This document shows positions 53,635 through 62,828 of a DNA stretch of 64,000 bases, piece by piece. Location of the stretch: positions 248,001 through 312,000 of the forward strand of contig NZ_JAPDDS010000004.1 of assembly GCF_025950085.1 (NCBI RefSeq), given 5' to 3'. The notes beneath the pieces are model-generated. The model saw only the letters and a program-made list of their open reading frames with translations. It did not search any database and was not told the DNA's origin. This DNA is from Luteolibacter flavescens (lineage in GTDB: Bacteria; Verrucomicrobiota; Verrucomicrobiia; Verrucomicrobiales; Akkermansiaceae). The position numbers were made by a program, and so were the translations under genes. How positions within the stretch are numbered: the first letter of the stretch is position 1; each line of letters begins with the position of its first letter.

Positions 53635-53913
53635 CAGGGCCAACGGCCCGTCCATCCCTCAGCCCGGGCCATCGGCCCGGGTATGCGGCATCGCCTGATC
53701 GGCGGCCTATAGGGCCGCGATATGTTTCGGCGGGTCTCACCGGAAGGCCACGAAGCGATGGCCATGCGTGAAGACATTCCGTTCGGGGCACGGGCGGCGT
53801 TTTCCGATCCACCAGCCTGCCCCTTATCGCGGCCCTTTAGGCCGCCGACCCGTGTCGATCAGCCAACCCCGGGCGATGCCCGGGGCTGAGGGATGGCCGG
53901 GCCGTTGGCCCTG
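53635..53913. mobile_element. MITE-like 279-bp palindromic element, copy 1
   Basis: It begins CAGGGCCAACGGCCC and ends GGGCCGTTGGCCCTG. The outer ~47 bases of each end are nearly exact inverted repeats, and a second inner pair (GGCGGCCTATAGGGCCGCGAT and ATCGCGGCCCTTTAGGCCGCC, shown over 20 bases each side) extends the symmetry to about 95 bases per arm. The centre (GGCCACGAAGCGATGGCC ... GGCGTTTTCCGATCCACC) is shared with copy 2. No transposase inside. Confidence 0.8.
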
Positions 53914-54190
53914 TGGAGCCCAGGGCGAGATCCGCCGTTAGAGGCAGGGCGGGCCACGGGTGAGATCTGCAGCGAAGGGTAGTTCCGTATCGTCACTCGT
54001 TAGCCCTGTGGAGGGATGGACGAGATCCGCCGCCAGAGGCCGGGCCAACCAAAGGTGAATTCGCAGCGAAGGGCTGTTCCTTACGATCTAACGGTCGGGC
54101 TGCGGTCACCGGTTGGATCATGGTCACCGGTCGGACTACGGTCGAATCTGTGATGCGACGCTTGGTCGTCCGGACATCATTCCGGGATTT

Positions 54191-54468
54191 CAGGGCCAAC
54201 GGCCCGGCCATCCCTCAGCCCGGGCCATCGGCCCGGGTATGCGGCACCGTCCGATCGGCGGCCTGTAGGGCCGCGATACGTTTCGGCGGTTTTCACCGGA
54301 AGGCCACGAAGCGATGGCCATGCGTGAAGGCATTCCGTTCGGGGCACGGGCGGCGTTTTCCGATCCACCAGCCTGCCCCTTATCGCGGCCCTTCAGGCCG
54401 CCGACCTGTGTGGGCCGGCTACCCCGGGCGATGCCCGGGGCTGAGGGATGGCCGGGCCGTTGGCCCTG
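54191..54468. mobile_element. MITE-like 278-bp palindromic element, copy 2
   Basis: Same direction and order as copy 1, with only scattered differences visible by eye. The central block is almost unchanged, so the two copies probably arose by a recent duplication or by recurrent insertion. Flanks after the right end (80-bp unit) are also duplicated, suggesting that the duplication included them. Confidence 0.8.
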
Positions 54469-54722
54469 TGGAGCCCAAGGTGAGATCCGCCGCCAGAGGC
54501 AGGGTCAGCCAGAGGTGAATTCGCAGCGAAGGGCTGTTCCGTACGGTCACCAGTGCGACTACCACGAGTGCATACGGAGTTTTGAAGGTCTGACCTGCTT
54601 CACCGGACGGGCGCGCCTTCCGTCCAAGCCGGCTGAAGCCAGCACTCCCGGCTGCGCCGAGCCTGTGGCGCATTCTTCGCCGGGCCCCGGCTCTTCCTCC
54701 TCCGCCTACCGCTCTTCCCGGC

Positions 54723-55823
54723 CTACTTCTTCACCGCGATCATCAGGTTCGCCTCGTAGTCGCGCATGTGGTAGCCGGAGCCAAAGGGAATCCCCGTGGT
54801 GCTGGCCCCGGCATCATAGGCTGCCTTCAGGTCGGACTGGGCATGCTTGGCGAAGAGCGCGATGGGTGCCTCGTAGTCGCCGAAGAGGCGGACGTCCCAC
54901 TTGCTGGAGTCATAGTAGCGGTACGGGATGCCGGAGTCGTCCTGCACCACGGCGCGGCAATTCCCCAGCACCCAGTCGCGGGCTCCGGAGAAATTCGAGT
55001 CGTGCATGAGATAGGAGGCCGCCTTGAAGTAGGCGACGCTGCCGCTGTAGCTGGAGAGCCAGCTCTTGTAGGAGGCATTGAAGCCGCCATTCGAAAGGTC
55101 GCCGGACACATAGATCGCGCGGCGATTCCCCCCTCCAGGCAGGCGGAAACGGATGTCCACGCCGGTGCGGCCGCCGGCATTCAGCGGCTCCACGCTTTGC
55201 ACGTGCGCGTCCATCAGCGCGAGGCTGGCGAGCAGGATGGGCGTCACGCCGGGCATGGGGCCGCCCGCGAGGTCGTTCCGCATGTCCTTCGTGATGAAGT
55301 AGCCGTGTTTGAGCTGGGAATCCATCGCGACACCGAGACGGTTCAGCGAACCCATCACCGCGCCGGGGTCCTGATTGTCCAGATACGGCAGGCCGCCCGC
55401 AGGCTCCAGGCCGAGCAGAACGTAATTCGACGCCTGCGGGAAGAGGGCGATGGCGTGCAGCAGGTCCGGCCCGCCAAAGGGGTAGAGCAGCGTGCGCGGA
55501 TCACCCGTGAGCGGGCGGATATTCGCCGCGGACCAGTCGCGCTGCTTGCCGGTGCGCTTCGAGGCAAAGACGCGCCAGTTCTGCGCCATCAGGTCGGCAT
55601 GGCCCTGGTAGTTCCCGGTCTGCTGCATCTGGGAAAGCACCGCGCCGCGCTCGACCGGGCGACCGGCCAGGAAGCGGGCGACATCGTCCGGCGTCGCCTC
55701 GCCCTGCGCCTGGGTGAAGACCTGCGGGGCCGGGCCGAGCGTCTGGGTCTGCCCGCGCGGCGGCTCGGGCGTGCAGGAGGTGGCGAGGCAGGCAAGCGGC
55801 AGGAGGAGCAGCAGTCTTTTCAT
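54723..55823 (-). CDS. Exported lipoprotein of unknown function
   Basis: 366 aa from the ATG at 55823. Lipoprotein signal (LLLLLPLACLATSC, lipobox LATSC). The mature part has GDPRTLLYPFGGPDLLHAIAL, FPQASNYVLLGLEPAGGLP and YFITKDMRNDLAGG, a pattern seen in unassigned PVC proteins. Its ATG overlaps the stop of the permease gene (ATGA), so both are co-expressed. No enzyme motif recognised. Confidence 0.85.
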   Translation of the reverse strand: MKRLLLLLPLACLATSCTPEPPRGQTQTLGPAPQVFTQAQGEATPDDVARFLAGRPVERGAVLSQMQQTGNYQGHADLMAQNWRVFASKRTGKQRDWSAANIRPLTGDPRTLLYPFGGPDLLHAIALFPQASNYVLLGLEPAGGLPYLDNQDPGAVMGSLNRLGVAMDSQLKHGYFITKDMRNDLAGGPMPGVTPILLASLALMDAHVQSVEPLNAGGRTGVDIRFRLPGGGNRRAIYVSGDLSNGGFNASYKSWLSSYSGSVAYFKAASYLMHDSNFSGARDWVLGNCRAVVQDDSGIPYRYYDSSKWDVRLFGDYEAPIALFAKHAQSDLKAAYDAGASTTGIPFGSGYHMRDYEANLMIAVKK

Positions 55824-57127
55824 CTTCGGAGCATTTTGAGCGGGAACCACACAAGCGCAAAGGAAACTGCGAGTCCTACCCCCGCGAGTGTCAGCAGCGG
55901 CTCCTTCACGGCGGAGAAGACCACGATGAAAACGGACATCGCGAGGAAGACGAGCGGGGGCAGCGGATAGAGCGGCACCTTCACCGGGCGCGGCAGTTCG
56001 GGATGACGCCACCGCAGGACCATGCAGCCGACCACCACCAGCGAGGTGGAGACGGTCAGGCCGACCTGCGTGATGTCCATCAGGTGCCGCAGCTTTCCGG
56101 AGAAGAGATACACCAGCACGAGCGCCACCACGATCTGGAAGCCAAGCGCCAGCCGCGGCACCTCGCCCTTTGGCGTGAAGAAGGACAGCGACTGCATGTG
56201 GCGGCCCATCGCCGCCAGCACCCGAGGGCCCGCCCAGAGGAGCGCGCTCGCGGAGGCGAAGAGCCCCATGGCAAAGAGCGCCGAGATGATCCGCGCCGCC
56301 TGCGGGCCGAAGAGCGACGTGGACGCGATGTGGCCGACCGCTTCCTGGCCTTTCATCTCCTCGACCGGGGCGGCGTGGAGAAAGGAGGCATTCAGGCCGA
56401 CGTAGAGGACGGTCACCAGCACCGTGCCCCAGAGCAGCGCGCGCTTCACGGTCTGCTGGGGATTGTGCCACTCCTCCAGCCCATAGACCGCGGCATTCCA
56501 GCCGGTGTAGGAGTAGGTCACGTAGAGCAGCGAGATGGCGAAGGCGGGTGTGATGAGCGTCGCGAAGTCCTTCCCCGGCTCCACCGTCCAGCGGATGTCA
56601 CCCTCGCCGGGCAGCATCCACGCGGCGATGATGAAGGTGAGGATGAGCAGCAGCTTCAGGGCGGTGGCGATGACCTGCACCCGCGCGCTGGTGCGTGTGC
56701 TCACCGAGTGGGCGGCGGCTCCGGCGAGGATGACGATGGCCGCGGCATGATGGACCTCCATGCCGCCCCACGCCTTGTGCAGGTATTCGCCGAAGGCCAA
56801 GGCGGTGATCGCCGTGGGAGCCGCGAATCCCGCGAAGGCCGACAGCATCCCGGCCATGAAGCCGAGGCTGGGGTGATAGATGGAGCGGAGGAAGTGGTAC
56901 TCGCCCCCGGACTTCGGCAGGAGCGCGGCGACCTCCGCGTAGCAAAAGGCACCGCACAGCGCGATGAGGCCGCCGAGCAGCCACAGCAGCAGGATCTGCG
57001 GTCCGGAAGTCAGGTCCGCGAGCTGGAATCCCAGCGACGTAAAGACACCGGTGCCGACCATGCTCGCCACCACCAGCGCGGTGGCGGCGGGGGTTCCGGC
57101 GCGATTTTCAGAGGGCACGCCTAACAC
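55820..57127 (-). CDS. APC-superfamily amino acid permease
   Basis: 435 aa with GTG start at 57127 (a second GTG is 9 bases inside). About 12 helices. The first carries VVASMVGTGVFTSLGF, the unwound helix motif of APC transporters that binds the amino group; SYTGWNAAVYGLEEWHNP in helix 6 is also typical. Substrate not predictable. Upstream partner of the lipoprotein gene in an overlapping pair. Confidence 0.93.
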   Translation of the reverse strand: MLGVPSENRAGTPAATALVVASMVGTGVFTSLGFQLADLTSGPQILLLWLLGGLIALCGAFCYAEVAALLPKSGGEYHFLRSIYHPSLGFMAGMLSAFAGFAAPTAITALAFGEYLHKAWGGMEVHHAAAIVILAGAAAHSVSTRTSARVQVIATALKLLLILTFIIAAWMLPGEGDIRWTVEPGKDFATLITPAFAISLLYVTYSYTGWNAAVYGLEEWHNPQQTVKRALLWGTVLVTVLYVGLNASFLHAAPVEEMKGQEAVGHIASTSLFGPQAARIISALFAMGLFASASALLWAGPRVLAAMGRHMQSLSFFTPKGEVPRLALGFQIVVALVLVYLFSGKLRHLMDITQVGLTVSTSLVVVGCMVLRWRHPELPRPVKVPLYPLPPLVFLAMSVFIVVFSAVKEPLLTLAGVGLAVSFALVWFPLKMLRR

Positions 57128-57236
57128 AAATCACCAATCGGCGATCCTTCAATCACCAATCGGCAGGTGCCAAGAGGAATGCCGCCCGCACGAAGCGGCA
57201 TTCCGGCGCATGGATGCGGACGGGTAAGGCGATCCG

Positions 57237-57782
57237 TCAGATCATCCCGAGCTTCATCTTGCCTTCCTCGGAGATCATTTCCTGATTCCAGGCAGGGTCC
57301 CAGACGAGCTCCACCTTGGCATCGTCGATGCCCTCGATGGTCATGATCTTCGCCTGTGCATCGGCGGCGATGACCGGGCCCATGCCGCAGCCGGGGGCGG
57401 TGAGGGTCATCTTCACGGTGACGACCTTCTTGCCTTCCTCCTCCTCGATGACGCAGTCGTAGACGAGGCCGAGATTCACGATGTCCACGGGGATTTCCGG
57501 GTCATAGACGCCCTTGAGCTGGGCCCAGACCTGCTCCTCCACCGGGGCGTCCTTCAGGCGCTCGGCCTCGGCCATCTTTTCCTTTTCCTTCTCGGTATCC
57601 ACGCCGAGGGCGTCGGCGTCCTTTGAGGAAATCCGGGCGAGACCGGCGGAAGTGGCCACGGTGTAGGTGCCGCCGAGGCGCTGGGTGATGAAAACCGGGG
57701 TCCCGGCGGGCAGCGTGATCGCATCGCCGCTGGGGATCTGGATGGCTTCGACTTCGCGTGCCAGGGAGATTTCCTCGTGCAT
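57237..57782 (-). CDS. sufT: SufT-type Fe-S cluster assembly protein
   Basis: 181 aa. The N-terminal half has the long-form SufT block (GDAITLPAGTPVFITQRLGG, TYTVATSAGLARISSKDADA). The C-terminal half is a MIP18-type domain with YDPEIPVDIVNLGLVYD and LTAPGCGMGPVIAADAQ holding the conserved Cys. It helps mature Fe-S proteins. No other suf gene is in the window. Confidence 0.93.
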   Translation of the reverse strand: MHEEISLAREVEAIQIPSGDAITLPAGTPVFITQRLGGTYTVATSAGLARISSKDADALGVDTEKEKEKMAEAERLKDAPVEEQVWAQLKGVYDPEIPVDIVNLGLVYDCVIEEEEGKKVVTVKMTLTAPGCGMGPVIAADAQAKIMTIEGIDDAKVELVWDPAWNQEMISEEGKMKLGMI

Positions 57783-57861
57783 GCGGGGGAGTGTAGGCGG
57801 CTCCCCGGGCGGTGCAAGCGGGGAGGGTGGATGCTGCTTCAGTCCGCTTCCCGGGCCGGAG

Positions 57862-58071
57862 CTAGGCCTGCGGATCTGCCTCCGGAGGGGCGGGGAGCTT
57901 CTTGCGAAGGCGCTCGAGTTCCGACGGGGCGAGCCGGTCGGGGTTCTTCAGGTTCCAGCCGGTGCCGGCGCAGTAGTCGCACTTGCTCCCGGCGATCTTG
58001 CCCAGCATGTGGCAGGACGGGCAGGGGACTGCGATCCGGAGGTCGGTGCTGGAGCGCGGGAGATCGAGCAT
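57862..58071 (-). CDS. 69-aa zinc-ribbon-like protein
   Basis: Start at the ATG at 58071. Two Cys pairs, CPSCHMLG and CDYCAGTGW, 15 residues apart, resemble half of a DnaJ-type zinc ribbon or a rubredoxin-like knuckle. The C-terminus is charged (LERLRKKLPAPPEADPQA). Likely binds one zinc. It lies just upstream of sufT on the same strand, which hints at a metal role, but the 79-base gap and size make this weak. Confidence 0.7.
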   Translation of the reverse strand: MLDLPRSSTDLRIAVPCPSCHMLGKIAGSKCDYCAGTGWNLKNPDRLAPSELERLRKKLPAPPEADPQA

Positions 58072-58384
58072 GGGTAGCGGGCAGGGCGGAGGGACGGGAG
58101 GATTCAAGCCCGGCGGGGAAGAGAGGGAAAGGATTTCAGGAAAGGGATTGGGCGGAGGTGGGAAATGAGGTCGGCCCAAACACACCGAAAGGGGATGAAT
58201 CGCCACGGGCCGCACCTGGCCGCGGAGTGGCAACCTGGATATGCGGTGCGGTCCCTACTGAATCGGTATTGGGATGCCACTTTTAAAGCGACCTTGCCCG
58301 AGTGACTGATGGATAGTGGAAGGCTAGGCCAAGTCGGAACGCGGCTACGCCATTGGCGTCAGCGATGATCTTCCGGGAGACGAT
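58072..58384. other. Gap without recognisable features
   Basis: 313 bases between the mini zinc protein start and the stop of the DUF1963 gene. No gene, repeat copy or terminator stands out; a purine-rich run at about 58080-58165 is the only compositional feature. Confidence 0.5.
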
Positions 58385-59179
58385 TCAGAAGCATTGGAGA
58401 ATCATCCAAGTCCGGGAAAAGTCGCCTGAACGGGCATCTTCCTCCCGGATCCAAAAATAGACTTTTCCCGAATCGCACCACATCAGGTCGAGTTCTTCAT
58501 CGGAGTCCACCTGCAGCAGCAGTCGCCAGTCGGATGCTCCCGCGGCAAGTCCTTCGGCGCGGGGATCCTCGTATCCGGAGGGTTCCCCCACGTATATGCC
58601 GTTCGAAGCCAACTGGCATTCCAGCTCCATTTCGGCATTCTGGATCGCTTGTGCGTGGGAGCTCATCTGGTGGGCGGGATTCGGCCCAACCAACGACTGG
58701 AGATGTTCGTCCAGCCATTCTTCTTGTGAAAAGGTGAATTCGACGTGGTTCAGCGAAGGATGACGCGATGGTGGAGGTAGATTGGCTTTCTCAAAACGCA
58801 GGTGCTTCATCGGCAGTCGGCGCTTCTTGGGCAGGGTTGCTGGTGGGGAGGCAAAGCCTTCGCTTCCATCCGCCGTCAGGTGAATCACCCGCCAGCCACC
58901 GAGATCGGCGGGGTCAAAGCCCCATGGCGTGTCCTTCAAATCGCAGAAAAACAGGAGTTTTCCCTGCTTCGGCAGCCACGGCAATTCCTTGCTGACATTG
59001 GCCAGATGAATGCATGCCAGAAATGCAAGGGGGCGACCTTTCCAGCGTGGCCACTCCCCGGTGAAATCCGCAGGAGGCATCCCTCCCAGATACGATTTGG
59101 TCGTTCTTTTGGTATGCCGCAGAAGCAATCCGGGAAGCGAAAGCCGCTCGATCAATTGGTGGAGCTTCTTGTTGGTCAT
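58385..59179 (-). CDS. DUF1963 / YwqG-like protein
   Basis: 264 aa from the ATG at 59179; longer in-frame starts exist but add unlike sequence. Family features: LGGMPPADFTGEWPRWKGRP, LAFLACIHLANV, GKLLFFCDLKDTPWGFDPAD, HQMSSHAQAIQNAEMELECQ and the final LLLQVDSDEELDLMWCDSGK, VYFWIREEDA. These proteins are widespread and uncharacterised. Confidence 0.9.
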   Translation of the reverse strand: MTNKKLHQLIERLSLPGLLLRHTKRTTKSYLGGMPPADFTGEWPRWKGRPLAFLACIHLANVSKELPWLPKQGKLLFFCDLKDTPWGFDPADLGGWRVIHLTADGSEGFASPPATLPKKRRLPMKHLRFEKANLPPPSRHPSLNHVEFTFSQEEWLDEHLQSLVGPNPAHQMSSHAQAIQNAEMELECQLASNGIYVGEPSGYEDPRAEGLAAGASDWRLLLQVDSDEELDLMWCDSGKVYFWIREEDARSGDFSRTWMILQCF

Positions 59180-59324
59180 AGGACATTTTCTATCGGGAGC
59201 GGATACCGAAGGCAAGATCCGGTCGATTGTCCCGCGGAGCCTGCTCTGATGCGCCGCAGTCCGGGAATTCCCGTCCTCCGGGGCCGTGCGTTGACATTCG
59301 CATGGGGCGGGGCTTCTTGGAGGC

Positions 59325-60245
59325 ATGCTCCGGCGCTTGGAAATCGTTGATCGCAGGTTGTGCGAGTCGGTGGCGGAGGATGCGCGTATCCTGCTCTTCA
59401 TCACGCCGGATGAGGCGGAGCGGAGATTCCTGACGGATGAGCTGGGGATCGATCCTCACACGCTGGCGTCGGCCAGCGATCCGGACGAGCTGGGGCGCGT
59501 GGAATTCGAGCCGGGGCATGCGGCGATCATCTTCAAGCGGCCGAAGCAGTACTGCGCGGACGACAACTTCTTCTTCAAGATCAGCTCGGTGGGGATCTTC
59601 CTCTTCCGCGAGCGGCTGGTCTTCGTGGTGGCGGAGGATAGCCTGCGCTTCGAGGGGAAGCACTTCCAGCAGATCAATAGCCTGGAGGAACTGCTGCTGA
59701 AGGTGGTCTTCCGCTGCATCTGGCACTTCGAGGAACACTTGAAGGTGTTCAACATGATCGCCGAGGAGCTGGAGCACAAAGTGAACCTCTCGATGGAGAA
59801 CAAGCACCTGCTGCACATGTTCACGCTGGAGAAGAGCCTGGTGTACTACCTGAATGCGATCAGCAGCAACGGGCGGGTGATCGAGAAGCTGAAGGCCTTC
59901 GCGACGCGCTTCCGCTTCACGTGCGATGATGTGGAATTCCTCGACGACATCACCATCGAGAACGCGCAGTGCCACGAGATGGCGACGACCTACAGCCAGG
60001 TGCTGGCGAGCCTGGTGGGCGCACGGGTGAGCGTGGTGAGCAACAACCTGAACGTGCTGATGAAGCGGCTGATGATCGTGACCATCGGCCTGATGCTGCC
60101 GACGGCGGTCTTCAGCATCTTCGGGATGAACGTGCAGCTCCCCATCGATGAAAGCAGCGGCGCATTCGGCTTCTGGATCATCATCGTGCTGGCGATCCTG
60201 TCCGGGGCGGCGGTGTTCGTGCTCTACCGGTGGAAGAAGCTTTGA
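59325..60245 (+). CDS. CorA-family divalent cation transporter
   Basis: 306 aa. The soluble N-terminal funnel domain is followed by two C-terminal helices; the first ends in the signature IFGMNVQLP (GMN), the second is WIIIVLAILSGAAVFVLYRW. GMN is the entry filter for hydrated Mg2+ or Co2+. The loop after GMN (PIDESSGA) is acidic as usual. Lone gene, followed by repeat hairpins. Confidence 0.93.
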   Translation: MLRRLEIVDRRLCESVAEDARILLFITPDEAERRFLTDELGIDPHTLASASDPDELGRVEFEPGHAAIIFKRPKQYCADDNFFFKISSVGIFLFRERLVFVVAEDSLRFEGKHFQQINSLEELLLKVVFRCIWHFEEHLKVFNMIAEELEHKVNLSMENKHLLHMFTLEKSLVYYLNAISSNGRVIEKLKAFATRFRFTCDDVEFLDDITIENAQCHEMATTYSQVLASLVGARVSVVSNNLNVLMKRLMIVTIGLMLPTAVFSIFGMNVQLPIDESSGAFGFWIIIVLAILSGAAVFVLYRWKKL

Positions 60246-60326
60246 GGATTGTTTCGGTTATTTGTTAGAGTGATTTGTTAGAGGGTTTTTGAGGGGAGGT
60301 GTTTTGGTGGGGCGGGCTTTTGATGC

Positions 60327-60422
60327 ACCGCGAGAAACGCGAAAGGGCGCGAAATTTGAGAGGCTAGGAAGAGGTCCTGATTCTAACAGGTCTCGCGGAA
60401 TTTCGCGTTTTCCGCGGTTCGG
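60327..60422. repeat. CGCGAAA hairpin element, copy 2 (inverted)
   Basis: Read on the minus strand it aligns with 8651-8742: ACCGCGG, ACGCGAAATTCCGCGAG, loop, then CTTCCTAGCCTCTCAAATTT, CGCGCCCTTTCGCGT and TCTCGCGGT. Arms conserved, loop different. Confidence 0.75.
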
Positions 60423-60490
60423 TCTTTTCTTGGAAGACGGTGGGATGGCTGCGCTTCTGGGAAGATGTGCTCAAGCGGGCTGGGGGATGA

Positions 60491-60547
60491 TGAAGGGGCG
60501 GGACGCCCCTTCAACGGACTGGGGCAAGATGCCCCAGCTACTTTTTT
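60491..60547 (+). terminator. Double GC hairpin followed by T run
   Basis: TGAAGGGGC-GGGAC-GCCCCTTCA at 60491-60513 and CTGGGGC-AAGAT-GCCCCAG at 60519-60537, then CTACTTTTTTT. The second hairpin plus T run fits a rho-independent terminator for corA, although it lies about 270 bases downstream. The hairpins also look like REP units. Confidence 0.6.
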
Positions 60548-60571
60548 TAATGCCCCGTTTTGGATGCCCGG

Positions 60572-62812
60572 CTACTTGGGGTGTTCGGGGGATTCGACGG
60601 GGCCTTCGATGCGTTGGCCGGCTTCCTTGACGAGGAGTTCGGCGATGACCCAGTCAAACCAGTAGGGGGGGATGGACTTGCCGTTTTCGAAGTCCTTGCC
60701 GGCGCACGTTTCGGTGAGGTCGCGGGCGCGCTGGAGTGCGGCCTCGGCGAGGGCGGTGTGGCCGAGGTCGTGGTGGACCATGGCGGCCACGGCTTCAAGG
60801 GAGACCTCGCAGGAGCTTTTCCGCGAGGGGATGCGGAGGCCGGTGCCGCAGGCGCGCATGGCCTCGGGGCCATTCCCGTCGCGGAGGTGGAAGAGGGAGA
60901 GCGAGAGGGCGGACCAGGGCGGGCAGGGGGTGCGGAGGGGGTCGCCCATGGTGGCCACGTCGCGCCGTAGCCGCTCGATCATGCTGCGGGGTGCAGGGTG
61001 GATGAGGCAGACCTTCAGGAGATGCTCGGCCTTCTGGTCGCCATCGGCGGGGGCGTAGAGGGCCATCACCTCGTCGCGGAAGGCGCGGTACTCCACCTCG
61101 TCCGCGCGGAGGAGGGCGGCGGCGATTGCCATGAGGTCGTCGCCTTGGAGGATCTTTTGCGGGACGTCGAGGCGGTTCGCCTGGCGGAGGAGCTGGAAGC
61201 ACTGGTGCGCCTGATCCCAGCTTCCATTCTCGGAGTTCCAGTCGCCGAGGGAGCGGAAGACGGCGGCGGCCTCGAGCGAGGGCTCGATGGAGGAGAGGGG
61301 ATACTCGCGGCGTAGCGCGTCGGCTTCATCGATGCGGCCCTGGTCGAGGAGGAAGGCGGTGCGGGCGACATTCGAGCGGGCGTCGGCCTGCTTGCGGAGG
61401 CGGTTCTCCTGGTTGCGCGCGGCCTGTGCCTCGTTCTTCAGGCGGAGCTGCTCGGTGGCGTTCCTACGTTCGCTCTCGTACTTCGCGGCGGTGATGGCGA
61501 GGCTGGTGACGAGCATCGTCACAAGGACGACAGCGGCACCGAAGGCGAGGCGATTCCGCCGGACGAATTTCGCGAGGACATAGACGCGGGATGGCGGTCG
61601 GGCGGCGATGGGCTGGTAGCCGAGGAAGCGCTTGATGTCCGTGGCCAGGGCATTCGCCGTCTGGTAGCGGCGTGTGCGGTTCTTCTCCAGAGCCATCATG
61701 ACGATCCAGTCGAGGTCTCCCTCGACGTAGCTGGCGAGCGAGGAGGGATCGGTGCCGCGCTCGGTGGCGAGCGGGCGCAGGCGGTCCGGCGGGAGCTTCG
61801 CGAGGATCTCGGAGGGGCGGAGGGTTTCCCAGGTCAGCAGGGTCTTGCGGATCTCGGAGAAGGTGGGGCCGGAGGTGGTGGTGCGATCGATGGGCGTGGC
61901 ACCGGTGAGCAACTCGTAGAGGAGGACGCCGAGGCTGAAGATGTCGCTGCGGGTATCCACGTCGATGCCCGTCATGGCGACCTGCTCGGGGCTCATGTAG
62001 GCGGGCGTGCCGAAGAATTGATCGTGCGCGGTGATGGCCTCGCGGCGTGCGGTGTCCGAGGACTTCGCGATGCCGAAGTCGATGATCTTCGGGACATTCG
62101 CGCCGTCCTGCCGGGTGACGATCACATTCGACGGCTTGATGTCGCGGTGGATGATGCCCTTCTGGTGGGCATGCTGGATGGCATTGCAGACGAGGACGAA
62201 GAGCTCGAGTCGCGCGCGGCAGTCGAGCTTGTGGCGATTGCAGTAGGTGGTGATGGGCTCGCCGGTGACGAGCTCCATGGCGAAGTAGGGCTTGCCCGTG
62301 GGGGTGGTGCCGGCGTCGAGGACCTTCGCGATATTCGGGTGGTCCATGAGGGCGAGCGCCTGCCGCTCGATGTCGAAGCGGGCGAGGGCATTCGGATTCT
62401 CCACCTCCATGCGGACGATCTTCAGCGCGACGCGGCGGCAGATGGGGTGCTCCTGCTCCGCCTCGTAGACAACGCCGCCGCCGCCCTCGCCGAGGCGGGA
62501 GATGAGGCGGTAGGGGCCGAGCTTTTCCGGCGGTGCATCGTCATCGATGAAGCGGCGTGCGACGATGGGCCGGCCGTGGTGGGTCTCGGAGAGGATGGTG
62601 GCGGTGACGCGGGCGCGCTGCTCGCGGGCCTCCAGGAAGAAGGTGGCGGCACCGTCGGCAGCCTCCAGCAGGCCGGTCATCTCGACCTTCGCGGCCTCGC
62701 GGTTTTCGAAGACGCGGTCGAGGAAGACGCGGCGCGAGGCGGGGTCGTCCAGCGAGAGTGCCACCTCCATGATGGCGCTGCTGATTTCCTCGTCGATGTC
62801 GGCTGGGTTCAT
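60572..62812 (-). CDS. Membrane Ser/Thr protein kinase with TPR-like region (module 2)
   Basis: 746 aa from the ATG at 62812. Same architecture as the 9501-11774 kinase: helical N-terminus (IMEVALSLDDPASRRVFLDR), kinase domain with LGEGGGGVVY, VALKIV, HRDIKPSNVIV and DFGIAKSS, then GTPAYMSPEQ, one membrane helix (LAFGAAVVLVTMLVTSLAIT), coiled coil and a TPR-like C-terminal region (LLRQANRLDVPQKILQGDDL). Identity to module 1 extends into the C-terminal part (SSIEPSLEAAAVFRSLGDW), so the pair arose by duplication. It begins 16 bases after the sigma gene. Confidence 0.95.
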   Translation of the reverse strand: MNPADIDEEISSAIMEVALSLDDPASRRVFLDRVFENREAAKVEMTGLLEAADGAATFFLEAREQRARVTATILSETHHGRPIVARRFIDDDAPPEKLGPYRLISRLGEGGGGVVYEAEQEHPICRRVALKIVRMEVENPNALARFDIERQALALMDHPNIAKVLDAGTTPTGKPYFAMELVTGEPITTYCNRHKLDCRARLELFVLVCNAIQHAHQKGIIHRDIKPSNVIVTRQDGANVPKIIDFGIAKSSDTARREAITAHDQFFGTPAYMSPEQVAMTGIDVDTRSDIFSLGVLLYELLTGATPIDRTTTSGPTFSEIRKTLLTWETLRPSEILAKLPPDRLRPLATERGTDPSSLASYVEGDLDWIVMMALEKNRTRRYQTANALATDIKRFLGYQPIAARPPSRVYVLAKFVRRNRLAFGAAVVLVTMLVTSLAITAAKYESERRNATEQLRLKNEAQAARNQENRLRKQADARSNVARTAFLLDQGRIDEADALRREYPLSSIEPSLEAAAVFRSLGDWNSENGSWDQAHQCFQLLRQANRLDVPQKILQGDDLMAIAAALLRADEVEYRAFRDEVMALYAPADGDQKAEHLLKVCLIHPAPRSMIERLRRDVATMGDPLRTPCPPWSALSLSLFHLRDGNGPEAMRACGTGLRIPSRKSSCEVSLEAVAAMVHHDLGHTALAEAALQRARDLTETCAGKDFENGKSIPPYWFDWVIAELLVKEAGQRIEGPVESPEHPK

Positions 62813-62828
62813 GGGTGCCGGGTGTGAG

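Larger units (their letters stand above)
53387..54722. other. 1.3-kb gene-free repeat island
   Basis: No coding gene is supported here: every open frame runs across repeated DNA and reads differently in each copy. The island holds one partial and two full copies of a palindromic element, three copies of an 80-bp flank unit (53908-53989, 54002-54085, 54463-54543; CCCTGTGGAG, GAGATCCGCC, CAGCGAAGGG), several short GGTCCGGATTTTTGGGGCC-like units at 53435-53635, and a GGCTGAAGCCAGC-type module at 54628-54665 shared with 20.9-21.2 kb. Confidence 0.85.
60246..60571. other. Gap with hairpin repeats after corA
   Basis: No gene in 326 bases. It contains two TTGTTAGAG motifs at 60261-60281, the CGCGAAA element (60327-60422) and two tandem GC hairpins at 60491-60537 with a T run after them. 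The T run favours transcription end for corA. Confidence 0.65.

Noticed and set aside
53435-54545. CRISPR array
   Set aside because: Repeat units differ in length and spacing, are themselves palindromic over 280 bp, and there are no unique equal-length spacers or cas genes.
55824-56471. Extension of the lipoprotein frame to 582 residues
   Set aside because: The lipoprotein signal starts at 55823 and the extra part is antisense-frame noise within the permease gene.
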